NCBI GenBank assembly: GCA_964515055.1
Contig: CAZEUG010000016.1
Coordinates: 1-43,943 of the forward strand
DNA from: QAMX01 sp964515055
GTDB lineage: Bacteria > Bacillota > Clostridia > Oscillospirales > QAMX01
Length of the DNA stretch: 43,943 nt
Direction: 5' to 3'
The position numbers and the translations under genes are program-made. Positions 1-7,836 of this stretch are shown piece after piece. The stretch's first letter is position 1. Each line of letters opens with the position of its first letter. Below the pieces are notes generated by a model. That model was given only the letters and a program-made list of their open reading frames with translations, was not told the origin of the DNA and did no database searches.

Positions 1-109
1 CATCTCTACAAAATTCTTATATTATTTCATTGTCCTCTTGACGGGGAGCGGTTCATTTCACCGTCCGGCGGCTGTTTTTGCGGCGTTTTTTTGAATGGTT
101 CGGGATCCA

Positions 110-1066
110 TCAGGGCTCGGCCAGAATGGCCATGTAACCGGAAAGGTCGGCGTCGCCGTACAGGTCGCGGTATTCCTCACCGAGATAGCAGCCAAAGGCC
201 GTGATCGAATCGAAGCCGAGCCGGCGATAGGCGCGGACATCCTCGCGGCAGACCGCATCGTTCAGATGAAAACGGCGGGGCGGCAGCTTCCAGCCGGAGA
301 ACATGGAGTTGTCCGTCCAGTAGTCAAGCACCTTGGCGTTCCGCCTGCCGAAAAAGTCGAGCAGAGCGGGCAGGGGTTCCGCATTCAGGCGGTTCTGCTC
401 ACAGGTGGGGTCGAAGAGCGAACAGTCAAATGTGCGGCGAAACGGCGCAAATTCCAGAAATATGTTGTTGCGTGGCCGGACAACCTGCGGAACGGCCAGC
501 GCGCCGACATAGGCGAGAAACGACTGCGATGCACTCCGGCTCGCTGCCGCAACGCCCTCGGCCATCGCGTTGTAAATGCGGAGCGCCTGATCGGCCGGGG
601 ACAGCGCACGGCACGAATCACAGCAGCAGAATGCATCGACGTCATCCGTCCAGAAATGGTAGTTTCCGGTATCCGGGCGAAAAATCCGCGCCAGCTGTGC
701 GGTGCGCTCACTGAGATAGGCCAGCCCCTCCGCAGAGGAGGCGCAGCAGGCGAAATCCGATCGGCGGACACCGCGTTCATCCATGCGGAACCATTCCGGA
801 TGCTCCGAAAAGCGTTCTCGCTCCAAAAGCCACGCCAGCGCGTGCATTTCATATTCAACGGCAATGCCTGCACGCTCCATGCGGGTGTGGAAGCGCGCAA
901 ATTCCGGTGTGGACAGCATCTGAATGCAGCGCTCCAGCGAATGAGGCGCTTCTGCACCGCCGACGGGGTGCAGCCCGACGACGTTGAGACCGGACTGCTC
1001 CAGACGAGCCGCCCAGTAATCGGTCGCCTCATGCGCATAAATGACAATTCCACGGCGTTTCAGCAT
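110..1066 (-). CDS. DUF4838-type protein, glycosidase-like
   Basis: Protein of 318 aa starting at an ATG preceded by a GAGAGGG ribosome binding site 7 nt upstream. The central part (about residues 135-175) has the pattern HFWTDD, a CCCDSC cysteine cluster, then RALSPADQ, which is characteristic of DUF4838 proteins, a family with a TIM-barrel, glycoside-hydrolase-like fold. No signal peptide is visible, so it is probably cytoplasmic, and it is shorter than many family members, which usually carry extra domains. The enzymatic activity and substrate are unknown; carbohydrate processing is an inference from the family only. It lies downstream of the coaD operon and is separated from it by a hairpin, so it may be a separate unit. 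Confidence in the family assignment is good; confidence in function is low. Confidence 0.7.
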   Translation of the reverse strand: MLKRRGIVIYAHEATDYWAARLEQSGLNVVGLHPVGGAEAPHSLERCIQMLSTPEFARFHTRMERAGIAVEYEMHALAWLLERERFSEHPEWFRMDERGVRRSDFACCASSAEGLAYLSERTAQLARIFRPDTGNYHFWTDDVDAFCCCDSCRALSPADQALRIYNAMAEGVAAASRSASQSFLAYVGALAVPQVVRPRNNIFLEFAPFRRTFDCSLFDPTCEQNRLNAEPLPALLDFFGRRNAKVLDYWTDNSMFSGWKLPPRRFHLNDAVCREDVRAYRRLGFDSITAFGCYLGEEYRDLYGDADLSGYMAILAEP

Positions 1067-1107
1067 AAAAACCCTCTCTTTTCATATCCAAACGGAATAG
1101 AAACCAA

Positions 1108-1132
1108 CAGCAGGATCCGGCGGATCCTGCTG
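1108..1132 (-). terminator. probable hairpin terminator downstream of the coaD operon
   Basis: A perfect inverted repeat (CAGCAGGATCCG, one central base, CGGATCCTGCTG) lies between the coiled-coil gene and the DUF4838 gene. On the minus strand it is followed by a moderately T-rich stretch (TTGGTTTC), on the plus strand by CTTTTG. The stem is very stable but the U-tracts are poor, so termination efficiency is uncertain. Confidence 0.55.
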
Positions 1133-1207
1133 CTTTTGTGTCCGATTCTGTCAGAAGAATGCCCGACCGGCCCCTTCGCATCCGTGGGTGAACCGGAACC
1201 GCCCGGA

Positions 1208-1777
1208 TTATTTGGTGGGCGGAAGCTGCTTGAACTGCTGACGCACGCGGTGCAGCTCGTTCAGCGCGTTGGCAACGGCCTCTTCGGAGCGGGTCAGGGA
1301 GTCATTGACGAACTGCGAAGTCGCAGTGCGCAGCTCACGCGCTCTTTCTTCGGCGTTCCGAACCAGCTCTGCCGCATGGGCTTCTGCGGCAGAAACGGTC
1401 TGATTCGCCTGCTGATCGGCGGCAGACAGGACGTCCTTGGCCTTGGCGGCGGCAGCCGTGGCGATTTCACCGGCAGCGCGCTTGGCTTCCGTATAAATGG
1501 CGGATTCGTTCACGAGTGTGCGGGCGCGATCCTCCGCAGCGCGGATAATGGCATCTGCATCGCGGCGGGCGGCGGCGGCCAGCTCATTTCTGGATTCAAC
1601 AATTGCCCGTGCCTGCTGGATATCGCCGGGCAGAACGGCTTTGATTTCGTTGATCAGCTCCATCACCCGATCCCGATCCAGCATAACCTTGCCGCCGCTG
1701 AGCGGCATTGACCATGCCTCGGAAATCATGTCGCTGAGAATGGTGATCAATTCGTCAATGGTGTGTCTTGCGTCCAT
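1208..1777 (-). CDS. alanine-rich coiled-coil protein (DivIVA / ATP-synthase-B-like)
   Basis: Protein of 189 aa, ATG start with a GGGGG-type ribosome binding site. After a short N-terminal region (1-45) nearly the whole chain is charged and alanine-rich with heptad periodicity (about 55-180), so a long coiled coil is predicted. Proteins of this appearance are common next to coaD in Clostridia and are often automatically labelled ATPase or ATP synthase subunit B-like. There is no membrane segment, so a true F0 b subunit is unlikely. A scaffold or DivIVA-like role is possible but cannot be shown from the sequence. It is the last gene of the HPr-uvrC-rsmD-coaD strand, 82 bp after coaD. Confidence 0.7.
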   Translation of the reverse strand: MDARHTIDELITILSDMISEAWSMPLSGGKVMLDRDRVMELINEIKAVLPGDIQQARAIVESRNELAAAARRDADAIIRAAEDRARTLVNESAIYTEAKRAAGEIATAAAAKAKDVLSAADQQANQTVSAAEAHAAELVRNAEERARELRTATSQFVNDSLTRSEEAVANALNELHRVRQQFKQLPPTK

Positions 1778-1859
1778 CGGTAAAACCCCCAGTATTCAAA
1801 AAATAAAATAAAGAACGTGCAAAGAGACAGAAAAACGGCGACATTACCGGCCGCTGACG

Positions 1860-2339
1860 TCAGGCCTGCGCCCTCCGCGCCTGCAGCGCGGCAATGACGG
1901 GCTGCGGCAGATAACCGGAAACATCCTGATGCAGGGAAAAAAGATGCAGAGCCGTGCTGGTTGAAATATGCGCCAGCTGAGGGGAGCAGGGCAGAAACAG
2001 CGTTTCCGGCCCGCCAAACGACCGCAGTACGGACGCAATCGGCGTCTCGTATTCCAAATCGGCCGCACCGCGCAGTCCCTTGACGATGGCGTCAATCTGG
2101 TGCGCTGCGGTGTAGTCCGTTGTCATGCCGGAAAAGGTGTCCACTTCCAGACCGGGCAGCTCGACGGCAGAAGCGCGAATCAGCGCACAGCGCTCCTCCA
2201 GAGAAAAAAGCGGCTGCTTGGCACCGTTCTGCATGACCAGAACAATGACGCGGTCAAAGACGGTCAGAGCCCGGCGAAACAGATCGAGATGCCCCAGCGT
2301 GACCGGGTCAAAGCTGCCGGGACAGACGGCGGTTTTCAT
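1860..2339 (-). CDS. coaD: phosphopantetheine adenylyltransferase
   Basis: CoaD (159 aa, the usual size) transfers AMP from ATP to 4'-phosphopantetheine, the penultimate step of coenzyme A synthesis, in the cytoplasm. The N-terminus shows the nucleotidyltransferase signature: CPGSFDPVTLGH includes the family's T/HxGH motif (TLGH, residues 14-17). The K-PLFSLEER stretch and the IVKGLRGAADLEYE segment near residue 90 match the family. The C-terminal ISTSTA replaces the more common ISSSxVR, so this copy is somewhat divergent. Its ATG overlaps the rsmD stop codon by 4 bp (ATGA), implying translational coupling; rsmD-coaD adjacency is widespread in Gram-positive bacteria. Confidence 0.93.
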   Translation of the reverse strand: MKTAVCPGSFDPVTLGHLDLFRRALTVFDRVIVLVMQNGAKQPLFSLEERCALIRASAVELPGLEVDTFSGMTTDYTAAHQIDAIVKGLRGAADLEYETPIASVLRSFGGPETLFLPCSPQLAHISTSTALHLFSLHQDVSGYLPQPVIAALQARRAQA

Positions 2340-2917
2340 AACGACTCCGCCCCTTCTCCATGGTCTTCCTCCAGCTCACGCTGATACAGATGCAATGCGG
2401 TAATACCGTAGGTATAGGTGCGGAGCAGCCGGAGACGGCCAATCTGTTCGGGCATTGTTTCGCCGGAACGCCCCTCACATACAATTATACCATGTTCAGC
2501 GACAATGTCAAACGTTTCGATAAAATTTAAGACCCGTTTCAGGTATCCGGCGAGGTAGGGCGGGTCCATCAGGACGAGATGGAATGAACGCTTCGGTGCC
2601 GATTGCAGAAACGCCTTGTAGTCGCTCTGGCGGATTTCGGCGCGATCCAGCAGTCGGGCGGCGGTTGCGTTTTCGCGGATGGTTCGAATGGCCGCAATGG
2701 TGTTGTCCACGAACACGGCTTTTTCGGCGCCGCGGCTCAGCGCCTCCAAGCCCAGCTGACCGGTACCGGCGAAGAGATCCAGAACCGTTCGCCCTTCTAT
2801 CTGAAATTGAATGATGCTGAACAACGCCTCTTTGACCATTTCGCGTGTCGGACGTGTGGTTTCGCCGGGAACCAGCTTCAGTTTGCAGCCTCTGGCGCTG
2901 CCGGTAATAATTCGCAT
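2336..2917 (-). CDS. rsmD: 16S rRNA (guanine(966)-N(2))-methyltransferase
   Basis: RsmD (193 aa) methylates G966 of 16S rRNA using S-adenosylmethionine. Visible signatures are the start MRIITGSARG, the R-T-RE-V-EALF segment, the SAM-binding DLFAGTGQLGLEALSRGA (about residues 46-63) and the catalytic DPPY motif near residue 118. An upstream in-frame start would add 15 residues, but the ATG at 2917 begins exactly at the family N-terminus and has an AGGAAAGG ribosome binding site about 9 nt away, so that start is chosen. It lies 41 bp after uvrC and overlaps coaD by 4 bp. Confidence 0.92.
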   Translation of the reverse strand: MRIITGSARGCKLKLVPGETTRPTREMVKEALFSIIQFQIEGRTVLDLFAGTGQLGLEALSRGAEKAVFVDNTIAAIRTIRENATAARLLDRAEIRQSDYKAFLQSAPKRSFHLVLMDPPYLAGYLKRVLNFIETFDIVAEHGIIVCEGRSGETMPEQIGRLRLLRTYTYGITALHLYQRELEEDHGEGAESL

Positions 2918-2958
2918 GGCAAGAATCCTTTCCTGTAATGGGTCGGAACGAACGGCGT

Positions 2959-4824
2959 TCAACCGGGTTGATCGGACGATGTGTCGGGTGGCTGTCCATC
3001 CGACGGAGCTTTCGAATGAAAATGGGCAAAAACGGCATCGGCTGTCCGCTGTGGGACAATCTCAGCCAGCTGTTCCGGCGTGGCTTCACGAATGGCGGCA
3101 ATGGAGCGGAACGCCCGCAGCAGCGCCGTTCGGCGAACCTGTCCGACGCCGGGAATTCCGTCCAGCTCGGATTGCAGCGCTTCGTTTTTGGCACGGGTAT
3201 TGTGATAGGCGAGGGCAAACCGGTGTGCCTCATCCTGGACGGAGGAAATCAACGAAAAGCAGATGGGCAGCGAGGACAAATCCAGCTCACGCCCGTCCGG
3301 ATCCACCAGCGCACGAGTGCGGTGGCGGTCATCCTTGACCATGCCGAACATGGGCACGGAACGGCGGTTTTCCTCCGGCAGCGCCTGCATGGCCTGCACC
3401 GCCGCGGCGACGTGTGCCGCGCCGCCGTCGATCAACACGAGATCCGGCACGGTTTCGCCGGTTTCCCGCAGAAAACGTCGGGTAATCACTTCGCGCATGG
3501 CGAAATAGTCATCCTGCGTATCTTTCCCGCGAATGGCATACCGGCGATAGCTGCTTTTGTCGGGGCGTCCGTTCATGAAAACAACGTTGGACGCTACAAT
3601 GGCGGAATCGCCCAGGTTGGAAATATCAAATGCTTCCATCCGGCGATACGGCTCCGACGCGCCGGTCAATGCGGCCAGGTCGCTCATCGCACGGGAGATT
3701 TTTTCTTCGCGGTGGGTGGTGCGCAAAACCTCTGATTTGGCGTTGCTCTCCGCCATATCGAGGAGCTGACGGTTCAGACCGCGCTGCGGCACCTCCATTC
3801 GCACGCGCTTTCCGCGCCTGCCGGTCAGCCAGTCTGAAAGCAGGGGCATATCCTCAAACTCCGTGGTGATCAGAATCCGATCCGGAATGTCGGTGCAGGA
3901 CGTGTAATACTGCTTGAGAAACGAGGCATACAGCTCCGCCGGTTCGCAGACTGCAAGGCTGAGCAGGGAAACCTGCTGCCCGGTGATCATCCCGTTGCTG
4001 ATGGATAAAATCGCAATCCCCGCACGCAGCTCTCCCAGATACAGTCCGCAGGCATCGACACGCCCGCGGCTGTCCGTCACGACCTTCTGCTTTTTCCGGA
4101 GTACCGAGAGCGCAGACAGCTGATCGCGCAGCTCGGCGGCGCGTTCGAAGGCGAGCGCATCGGCAGCCGCCTCCATTTCCTGACGGATTTTGTCCTCTAA
4201 TTCGTCGGTTTTGCCGCGCAGAATCATGGCGGACTGCTCCATCAGACTGTGGCAGAGCTCCTGCGGCGCTTCCGGGCGGCAGGGGCCAAAGCACTGCTTC
4301 ATCTGGTAGTGGAGGCAGGGGCGCTCCCGGCCGATGTCGCGCGGGAACACGCGGGAACAGACCGGCAGATGAAACGCCGTCCGCAGGGAATCCGTCAGGC
4401 TGCGTGCCAGCTCCCGGCTGAAATACGGGCCGAAATATTCTGCACGATCCGCCTCCATCCGGGAGACGATCTCAAACCGCGGATACGCCTCATGCAGGTC
4501 GATTCGAATGAAACAGCGGCCGCTGGAATCCTTGAGCAGGATGTTGTAGCACGGCTGATACTGCTTGATGAGGGAGGATTCCAGCACAAGCGCCTCGTAT
4601 TCGCTGGCGGTGACGATGTAGTTCAGGGAGCGGGCATGGTCAATCATGGCGCGAACCTTCGGGTGCGTGTTGCCCGCCTGAAAATACTGGCTGACACGGT
4701 TGCGCAAAACGCGGGCCTTGCCGACATAAATGACGCGGCCGTTTGCGTCAGAGTACAGGTAGACACCCGGCGACTGCGGAAGGGAGTGTGCTTTCAGCTT
4801 CAGTTCGTCAAATGCGGCATTCAT
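2959..4824 (-). CDS. uvrC: excinuclease ABC subunit C
   Basis: UvrC (621 aa) makes both incisions around bulky DNA lesions in nucleotide-excision repair with UvrA and UvrB. Domain order is complete: N-terminal GIY-YIG nuclease (SPGVYLYSD...VIYVGKA, residues about 16-40), cysteine-rich patch, UVR/UvrB-binding helix near 200-235, the RNase-H-like C-terminal nuclease (FDISNLGDS, then VLIDGG, then DEAHRFALAYH) and a final helix-hairpin-helix (GIPGVGQVRR). A longer in-frame reading exists, but the ATG at 4824 has a GGAGGTG ribosome binding site and starts at the conserved domain. No uvrA or uvrB is in the window. Confidence 0.95.
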   Translation of the reverse strand: MNAAFDELKLKAHSLPQSPGVYLYSDANGRVIYVGKARVLRNRVSQYFQAGNTHPKVRAMIDHARSLNYIVTASEYEALVLESSLIKQYQPCYNILLKDSSGRCFIRIDLHEAYPRFEIVSRMEADRAEYFGPYFSRELARSLTDSLRTAFHLPVCSRVFPRDIGRERPCLHYQMKQCFGPCRPEAPQELCHSLMEQSAMILRGKTDELEDKIRQEMEAAADALAFERAAELRDQLSALSVLRKKQKVVTDSRGRVDACGLYLGELRAGIAILSISNGMITGQQVSLLSLAVCEPAELYASFLKQYYTSCTDIPDRILITTEFEDMPLLSDWLTGRRGKRVRMEVPQRGLNRQLLDMAESNAKSEVLRTTHREEKISRAMSDLAALTGASEPYRRMEAFDISNLGDSAIVASNVVFMNGRPDKSSYRRYAIRGKDTQDDYFAMREVITRRFLRETGETVPDLVLIDGGAAHVAAAVQAMQALPEENRRSVPMFGMVKDDRHRTRALVDPDGRELDLSSLPICFSLISSVQDEAHRFALAYHNTRAKNEALQSELDGIPGVGQVRRTALLRAFRSIAAIREATPEQLAEIVPQRTADAVFAHFHSKAPSDGQPPDTSSDQPG

Positions 4825-4927
4825 GCAGACAACACCTCCGCTGTCAAACTGGAAAAAATGGAAGAGATGGGCGGAGCTTCTGAAAACCCCGCCCACCCAT
4901 GCTATTCATATGGTTCAGAGGCTCAGG

Positions 4928-5194
4928 TCAGCACTCCGGAAAGTTGGACTCGATCAGCTCGCAGAGCCCGTCAATGGCCAGCTGCTCGTCACTGCCGTCG
5001 GCAATGAGCAGAATGGAGGAACCCTTCGTAACGCCCAGCGAAAGAACGCCGAGCAGACTCTTGGCATTGACGCGTCTGTCATCGCGCTCCACCCAGATGC
5101 CACAGCGATATTCGTTGGCTTTCTGGATGAAGAAAGTGGCGGGACGCGCATGCAGACCAACCTGATTGTTTACAACGACTTCTTTTGTCAACAT
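4928..5194 (-). CDS. ptsH: HPr-family phosphocarrier protein
   Basis: HPr (88 aa) relays phosphate from enzyme I to sugar-specific EII proteins in the phosphotransferase system and, when phosphorylated on Ser46 by HPr kinase, is a corepressor for carbon catabolite control in Gram-positives. Both residues are present at canonical numbers: His15 in GLHARPAT and Ser46 in NAKSLLG. His15 argues for true HPr rather than Crh, which lacks it. The start is the ATG at 5194 with a TAAGGAG site; upstream in-frame codons have no comparable site. It is the first gene after a minus-strand promoter, 103 bp ahead of uvrC. No ptsI or sugar EII gene is nearby, so the paralogue could be regulatory. Confidence 0.92.
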   Translation of the reverse strand: MLTKEVVVNNQVGLHARPATFFIQKANEYRCGIWVERDDRRVNAKSLLGVLSLGVTKGSSILLIADGSDEQLAIDGLCELIESNFPEC

Positions 5195-5311
5195 GATGAT
5201 TTCGTTCTCCTTACCGGCAGCGATCCTCAGCGGGAACCCGTGAAGGATCGGATTCATACCAGAGTGCAGGAGCGGCCAAATCACCCTGCTGAATACACTC
5301 TGTCACTTATT

Positions 5312-5340
5312 AGGATACCTTTTTTTCCTCAAAAAGTCAA
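5312..5340 (-). promoter_or_regulatory. promoter of the HPr gene
   Basis: On the minus strand TTGACT (5335-5340) and TATCCT (5312-5317) are separated by exactly 17 bp, a plausible housekeeping promoter about 120 bp upstream of the HPr start. It points away from the mraZ promoter, so the 5.2-5.65 kb interval is a divergent intergenic region. Confidence 0.6.
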
Positions 5341-5456
5341 TACGCTCTGAGCAAATGACAAAAAATCGGAAGTTTGTACAGAAACCTACTGGACAGCGCG
5401 TGAAAATTCATGAAAAGATTCGACAAACAGGAAACGCCCAATCAACCGGACAAGAC

Positions 5457-5471
5457 CGAACAAATGTATGG
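5457..5471. promoter_or_regulatory. candidate LexA-type box (CGAAC-N4-GTATG)
   Basis: CGAACAAATGTATGG resembles the Gram-positive SOS box CGAAC-RNRY-GTTYC with mismatches in the right half. The same 15 bases with one change occur in the promoter spacer of the regulator gene at 22899. No promoter is obvious at this site, so function is uncertain. The remainder of the 5341-5556 stretch is purine-rich and shows no gene. Confidence 0.3.
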
Positions 5472-5560
5472 AAATGATGAAAAAACGGGAAGAAACCGGA
5501 GCGGAAAACGGACAGATATCTGCCAGGCGAAAAGAAAGCGAATTTTTTTTCAGGAGGGTC

Positions 5561-5589
5561 TTGCAATTTGAAGTGGAATCCAGTATAAT
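5561..5589 (+). promoter_or_regulatory. promoter of the dcw cluster (mraZ promoter)
   Basis: TTGCAA (5561-5566) and a perfect TATAAT (5584-5589) are separated by 17 bp. Transcription should start near 5596, giving a leader of about 60 nt before mraZ that carries the AAGTGG operator repeats. Confidence 0.8.
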
Positions 5590-5645
5590 GATAGCAAGAT
5601 GGAAGTAAAGTGGTTCTAAAGTGGCAGAAGGCCGGAAGTAAGTGG
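5570..5645 (+). promoter_or_regulatory. MraZ operator: repeated AAGTGG boxes
   Basis: Four AAGTGG-type boxes: GAAGTGG at 5570-5576 (inside the promoter spacer), AAAGTGG at 5607-5613, AAAGTGG at 5618-5624 and TAAGTGG at 5639-5645 (running into the ribosome binding site GGAGGTG). Steps between boxes are 37, 11 and 21 bp, close to 3.5, 1 and 2 helical turns. MraZ proteins are known to bind arrays of short GTGG-containing direct repeats upstream of their own gene, so autoregulation of the whole cluster is the likely role. The assignment rests on sequence pattern and position. Confidence 0.75.
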
Positions 5646-5656
5646 AGGTGAGAACA

Positions 5657-6076
5657 ATGCTGATTGGCGGGTCCAGGCACACCGTGGATGCCAAGGGGCG
5701 TATGTTCTTTCCTGCGCGTTTCCGGGACGATATGTGGGAAAATATTACGGTTTGTCGCGGCGTGGACAAGTGCCTGATGCTGTACACGGCCGAGGAATGG
5801 GCGGAGTTCTCCCGCCGCATCAAGGAGCAGCCGTTTTCCGTCTCCCGCCCGCTGCAGCACTACTTCTTCTCGACCGCTGCCGTTTGCAGCGTCGATGCAC
5901 AGGGGCGGCTGCTGCTGCCGCAGCAGCTGCGTGATTTTGCCGGCATCCAGAAGGACGTCTGGGTGGTCGGTGTGCAGGATCGTGTGGAAATCTGGGACAT
6001 TGACGAATGGGAAAAGGCGCAGAACGCGCTGACCAACGACGATGTCCGCCAGCTCATGGATCGGATTGGTTTCTGA
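5657..6076 (+). CDS. mraZ: transcriptional regulator MraZ
   Basis: MraZ (139 aa) is the first gene of most dcw clusters and a DNA-binding autorepressor of the operon. It contains two SpoVT/AbrB-like half-domains, each with the family signature: DAKGR at about residues 12-16 and DAQGR at about 79-83. The ATG at 5657 is preferred over an in-frame GTG at 5642, because that GTG lies inside the ribosome binding site GGAGGTG. Its stop codon is 1 bp from the rsmH start, so the two are probably coupled. Direct-repeat operator boxes lie immediately upstream. Confidence 0.95.
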   Translation: MLIGGSRHTVDAKGRMFFPARFRDDMWENITVCRGVDKCLMLYTAEEWAEFSRRIKEQPFSVSRPLQHYFFSTAAVCSVDAQGRLLLPQQLRDFAGIQKDVWVVGVQDRVEIWDIDEWEKAQNALTNDDVRQLMDRIGF

Positions 6077-6077
6077 T

Positions 6078-7046
6078 ATGTCGGATGCAGCAGCTTTTCA
6101 TCATATCAGCGTGCTGGCGGAAGCCTGTATGGACGGGCTCAATATTCGCCCCTCCGGCACCTACATTGACGCGACCATGGGCGGCGGCGGCCACTCGGAA
6201 CGGATCCTGCAGCGCCTGGGCGAAACAGGCCGCCTGATCGGCATCGACAGAGACCGGGCAGCCATTGCTGCATCAACGGAGCGGCTGGGTCGCTTCGGAA
6301 AACGGTTCACGGCGGTCAAATCCAATTTTGCAGACCTCGCGTCGGCAGCTCAGTCGGCCGGTATCACCGGAGCGGACGGCGTTCTCTTTGATCTGGGCGT
6401 CTCCTCCTACCAGCTGGATACTGCGGAACGCGGTTTCTCTTATATGAACGATGCTCCGCTTGATATGCGGATGGACACGGACGGCGGCGTGACGGCGGCG
6501 GAATTCCTGACAACGGTCGAGGAATCCACACTGGCGCGGGTTCTGTCCGAATACGGGGAAGAGCGGTTTGCCGGCCGCATCGCCGCTGCAATTTGCGCGG
6601 CGCGGGACAGACAGCCCATCCGGACGACCCGTGAGCTGAGTGAGCTGATCGTTTCGGCCATCCCGGCTGCGGCAGCCCGTGCAGAAAAACAGCACCCGGC
6701 CAAGCGCAGCTTTCAGGCGATTCGAATCGCCGTCAACGGCGAACTCGACGCGGCGGAACGCGGCATCCGCGCCGCAGCGGAGCTTTTGAATCCGGGCGGT
6801 CGATTGTGTGTCATTTCCTTCCACTCACTGGAGGACAGGCTGGTGAAGCGGATTTATCAGGAGCTGTCGCAGGGCTGTACCTGCCCCAGAGATTTCCCTG
6901 TCTGCGTGTGCGGTGCAAAGCCGGCTTTCCGAGTGGTGACCGGCAAACCGATCACGGCCGGAGTGGACGAGCTCCGCGAAAACCCACGAGCAAGGAGTGC
7001 GAAGCTCCGCGTGGCGGAGAAAATCGCGTATCCTGCGAACCCCTGA
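6078..7046 (+). CDS. rsmH: 16S rRNA (cytosine(1402)-N(4))-methyltransferase
   Basis: RsmH/MraW (322 aa) N4-methylates C1402 in the decoding centre of 16S rRNA. Signatures include HHISVLAEACMDGL at the N-terminus, the SAM-binding YIDATMGGGGHSERIL (about residues 31-46), FDLGVSSYQLD near 110 and the C-terminal ISFHSLEDRLVK. The ATG at 6078 begins the conserved N-terminus; a longer in-frame reading would start inside mraZ. There is no strong ribosome binding site, consistent with coupling to the mraZ stop codon just before it. Second gene of the dcw cluster, as in most Bacillota. Confidence 0.95.
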   Translation: MSDAAAFHHISVLAEACMDGLNIRPSGTYIDATMGGGGHSERILQRLGETGRLIGIDRDRAAIAASTERLGRFGKRFTAVKSNFADLASAAQSAGITGADGVLFDLGVSSYQLDTAERGFSYMNDAPLDMRMDTDGGVTAAEFLTTVEESTLARVLSEYGEERFAGRIAAAICAARDRQPIRTTRELSELIVSAIPAAAARAEKQHPAKRSFQAIRIAVNGELDAAERGIRAAAELLNPGGRLCVISFHSLEDRLVKRIYQELSQGCTCPRDFPVCVCGAKPAFRVVTGKPITAGVDELRENPRARSAKLRVAEKIAYPANP

Positions 7047-7086
7047 ATCTCACTTCAAAATGACAAAAGAACTGGAGGGCAAAGCC

Positions 7087-7638
7087 ATGGCAGAGGCAAT
7101 CAAACGCCGTGCCGCAGAGGAAGCGGCAGACGGAATGCTCTATGAATATGATCAAAATGCCGTTCGCGTTCCGGGACAACAGCCGATGCCTGCCCCGGCG
7201 CAAAGCCCTCAACGGCTCCCGAAAGCCGTCCCGCAAAGCGTTCCGCAGGAAGCCCCGCACCGGAGAATCAGCCTGCTCTATATCGCCGTTCTGGTGATTG
7301 GCGTGGTGCTGTTCGGAAAGGTCATCTCCATGCGTGCGGAAATGACGCAGCTGGCCGTGAAAAGCCAGACACTGAACAGCGCAATTGCTTCCATGGAGAA
7401 AGACCAGTCCGCACTTCGTCTGGCGCTGAATAACCAGATGACGCAGAAGGAAATTGAAGAATATGCCGAGAACATACTGGGCATGGTCAAGGCGGGCGAT
7501 GGGGATATTTCCTACCTCCGTTATCACAATGATGCGGTTTATGAAATTGCAGAGGACAGCCAGTCGTCCGGTGTGGCCGATTTGCTCTGGAAACGCCTGA
7601 AGAGCGGCGTTGGAGCCATCTGGAACTTCATCAATTAA
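7087..7638 (+). CDS. ftsL: cell division protein FtsL-like
   Basis: Bitopic membrane protein of 183 aa. A cytoplasmic N-terminus of about 60 residues (proline-rich toward its end) is followed by one transmembrane helix (about 63-80, RISLLYIAVLVIGVVLFGK) and an extracytoplasmic coiled coil (about 82-125), the architecture of FtsL/DivIC proteins that bridge FtsQ and the FtsW-PBP synthase. Sequence conservation in this family is weak, so the name relies on architecture and on the position between rsmH and the class B PBP. The ATG at 7087 has a GGAGGG site 7 nt upstream; earlier in-frame starts lack one. Confidence 0.8.
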   Translation: MAEAIKRRAAEEAADGMLYEYDQNAVRVPGQQPMPAPAQSPQRLPKAVPQSVPQEAPHRRISLLYIAVLVIGVVLFGKVISMRAEMTQLAVKSQTLNSAIASMEKDQSALRLALNNQMTQKEIEEYAENILGMVKAGDGDISYLRYHNDAVYEIAEDSQSSGVADLLWKRLKSGVGAIWNFIN

Positions 7639-7659
7639 GAGATACAGATTGACAAGCCG

Positions 7660-7732
7660 GAACGGCGGAACGGGGAAGAGCGGCCTGATACAGAACCGCC
7701 ATGCCCGCTCTGCCGCTCCGTTCTTTCTTTTC
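7660..7732 (+). terminator. imperfect hairpin between ftsL and the PBP gene
   Basis: GAACGG at 7660 and GAGCGG near 7678 can pair with CCGCTC and CCGTTC within 7705-7722, giving a long bulged stem followed by TTCTTTCTTTTC. This could be a partial terminator or attenuator inside the dcw operon. A TATAAA at 7750-7755 and a TAGAAT at 7778-7783 follow, but neither has a convincing -35 partner. Confidence 0.4.
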
Positions 7733-7836
7733 AGGCGCAGACGGCAGGGTATAAACAACACACACTGCCCATAGAGATAGAATGAACACATGGAAGCGGA
7801 GAGGGTCTGAACCTACGAAACGGAGAAGAAGAATCC

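Noticed and set aside
95..1711. 538-residue plus-strand frame opposite the DUF4838 and coiled-coil genes
   Set aside because: Low-complexity shadow of two good minus-strand genes, crosses their hairpin terminator, no start site.
4869..4892. GC-rich inverted repeat between the HPr gene and uvrC
   Set aside because: Short imperfect stem; the T-run on the minus strand starts too far away for an intrinsic terminator, and the genes look co-transcribed.
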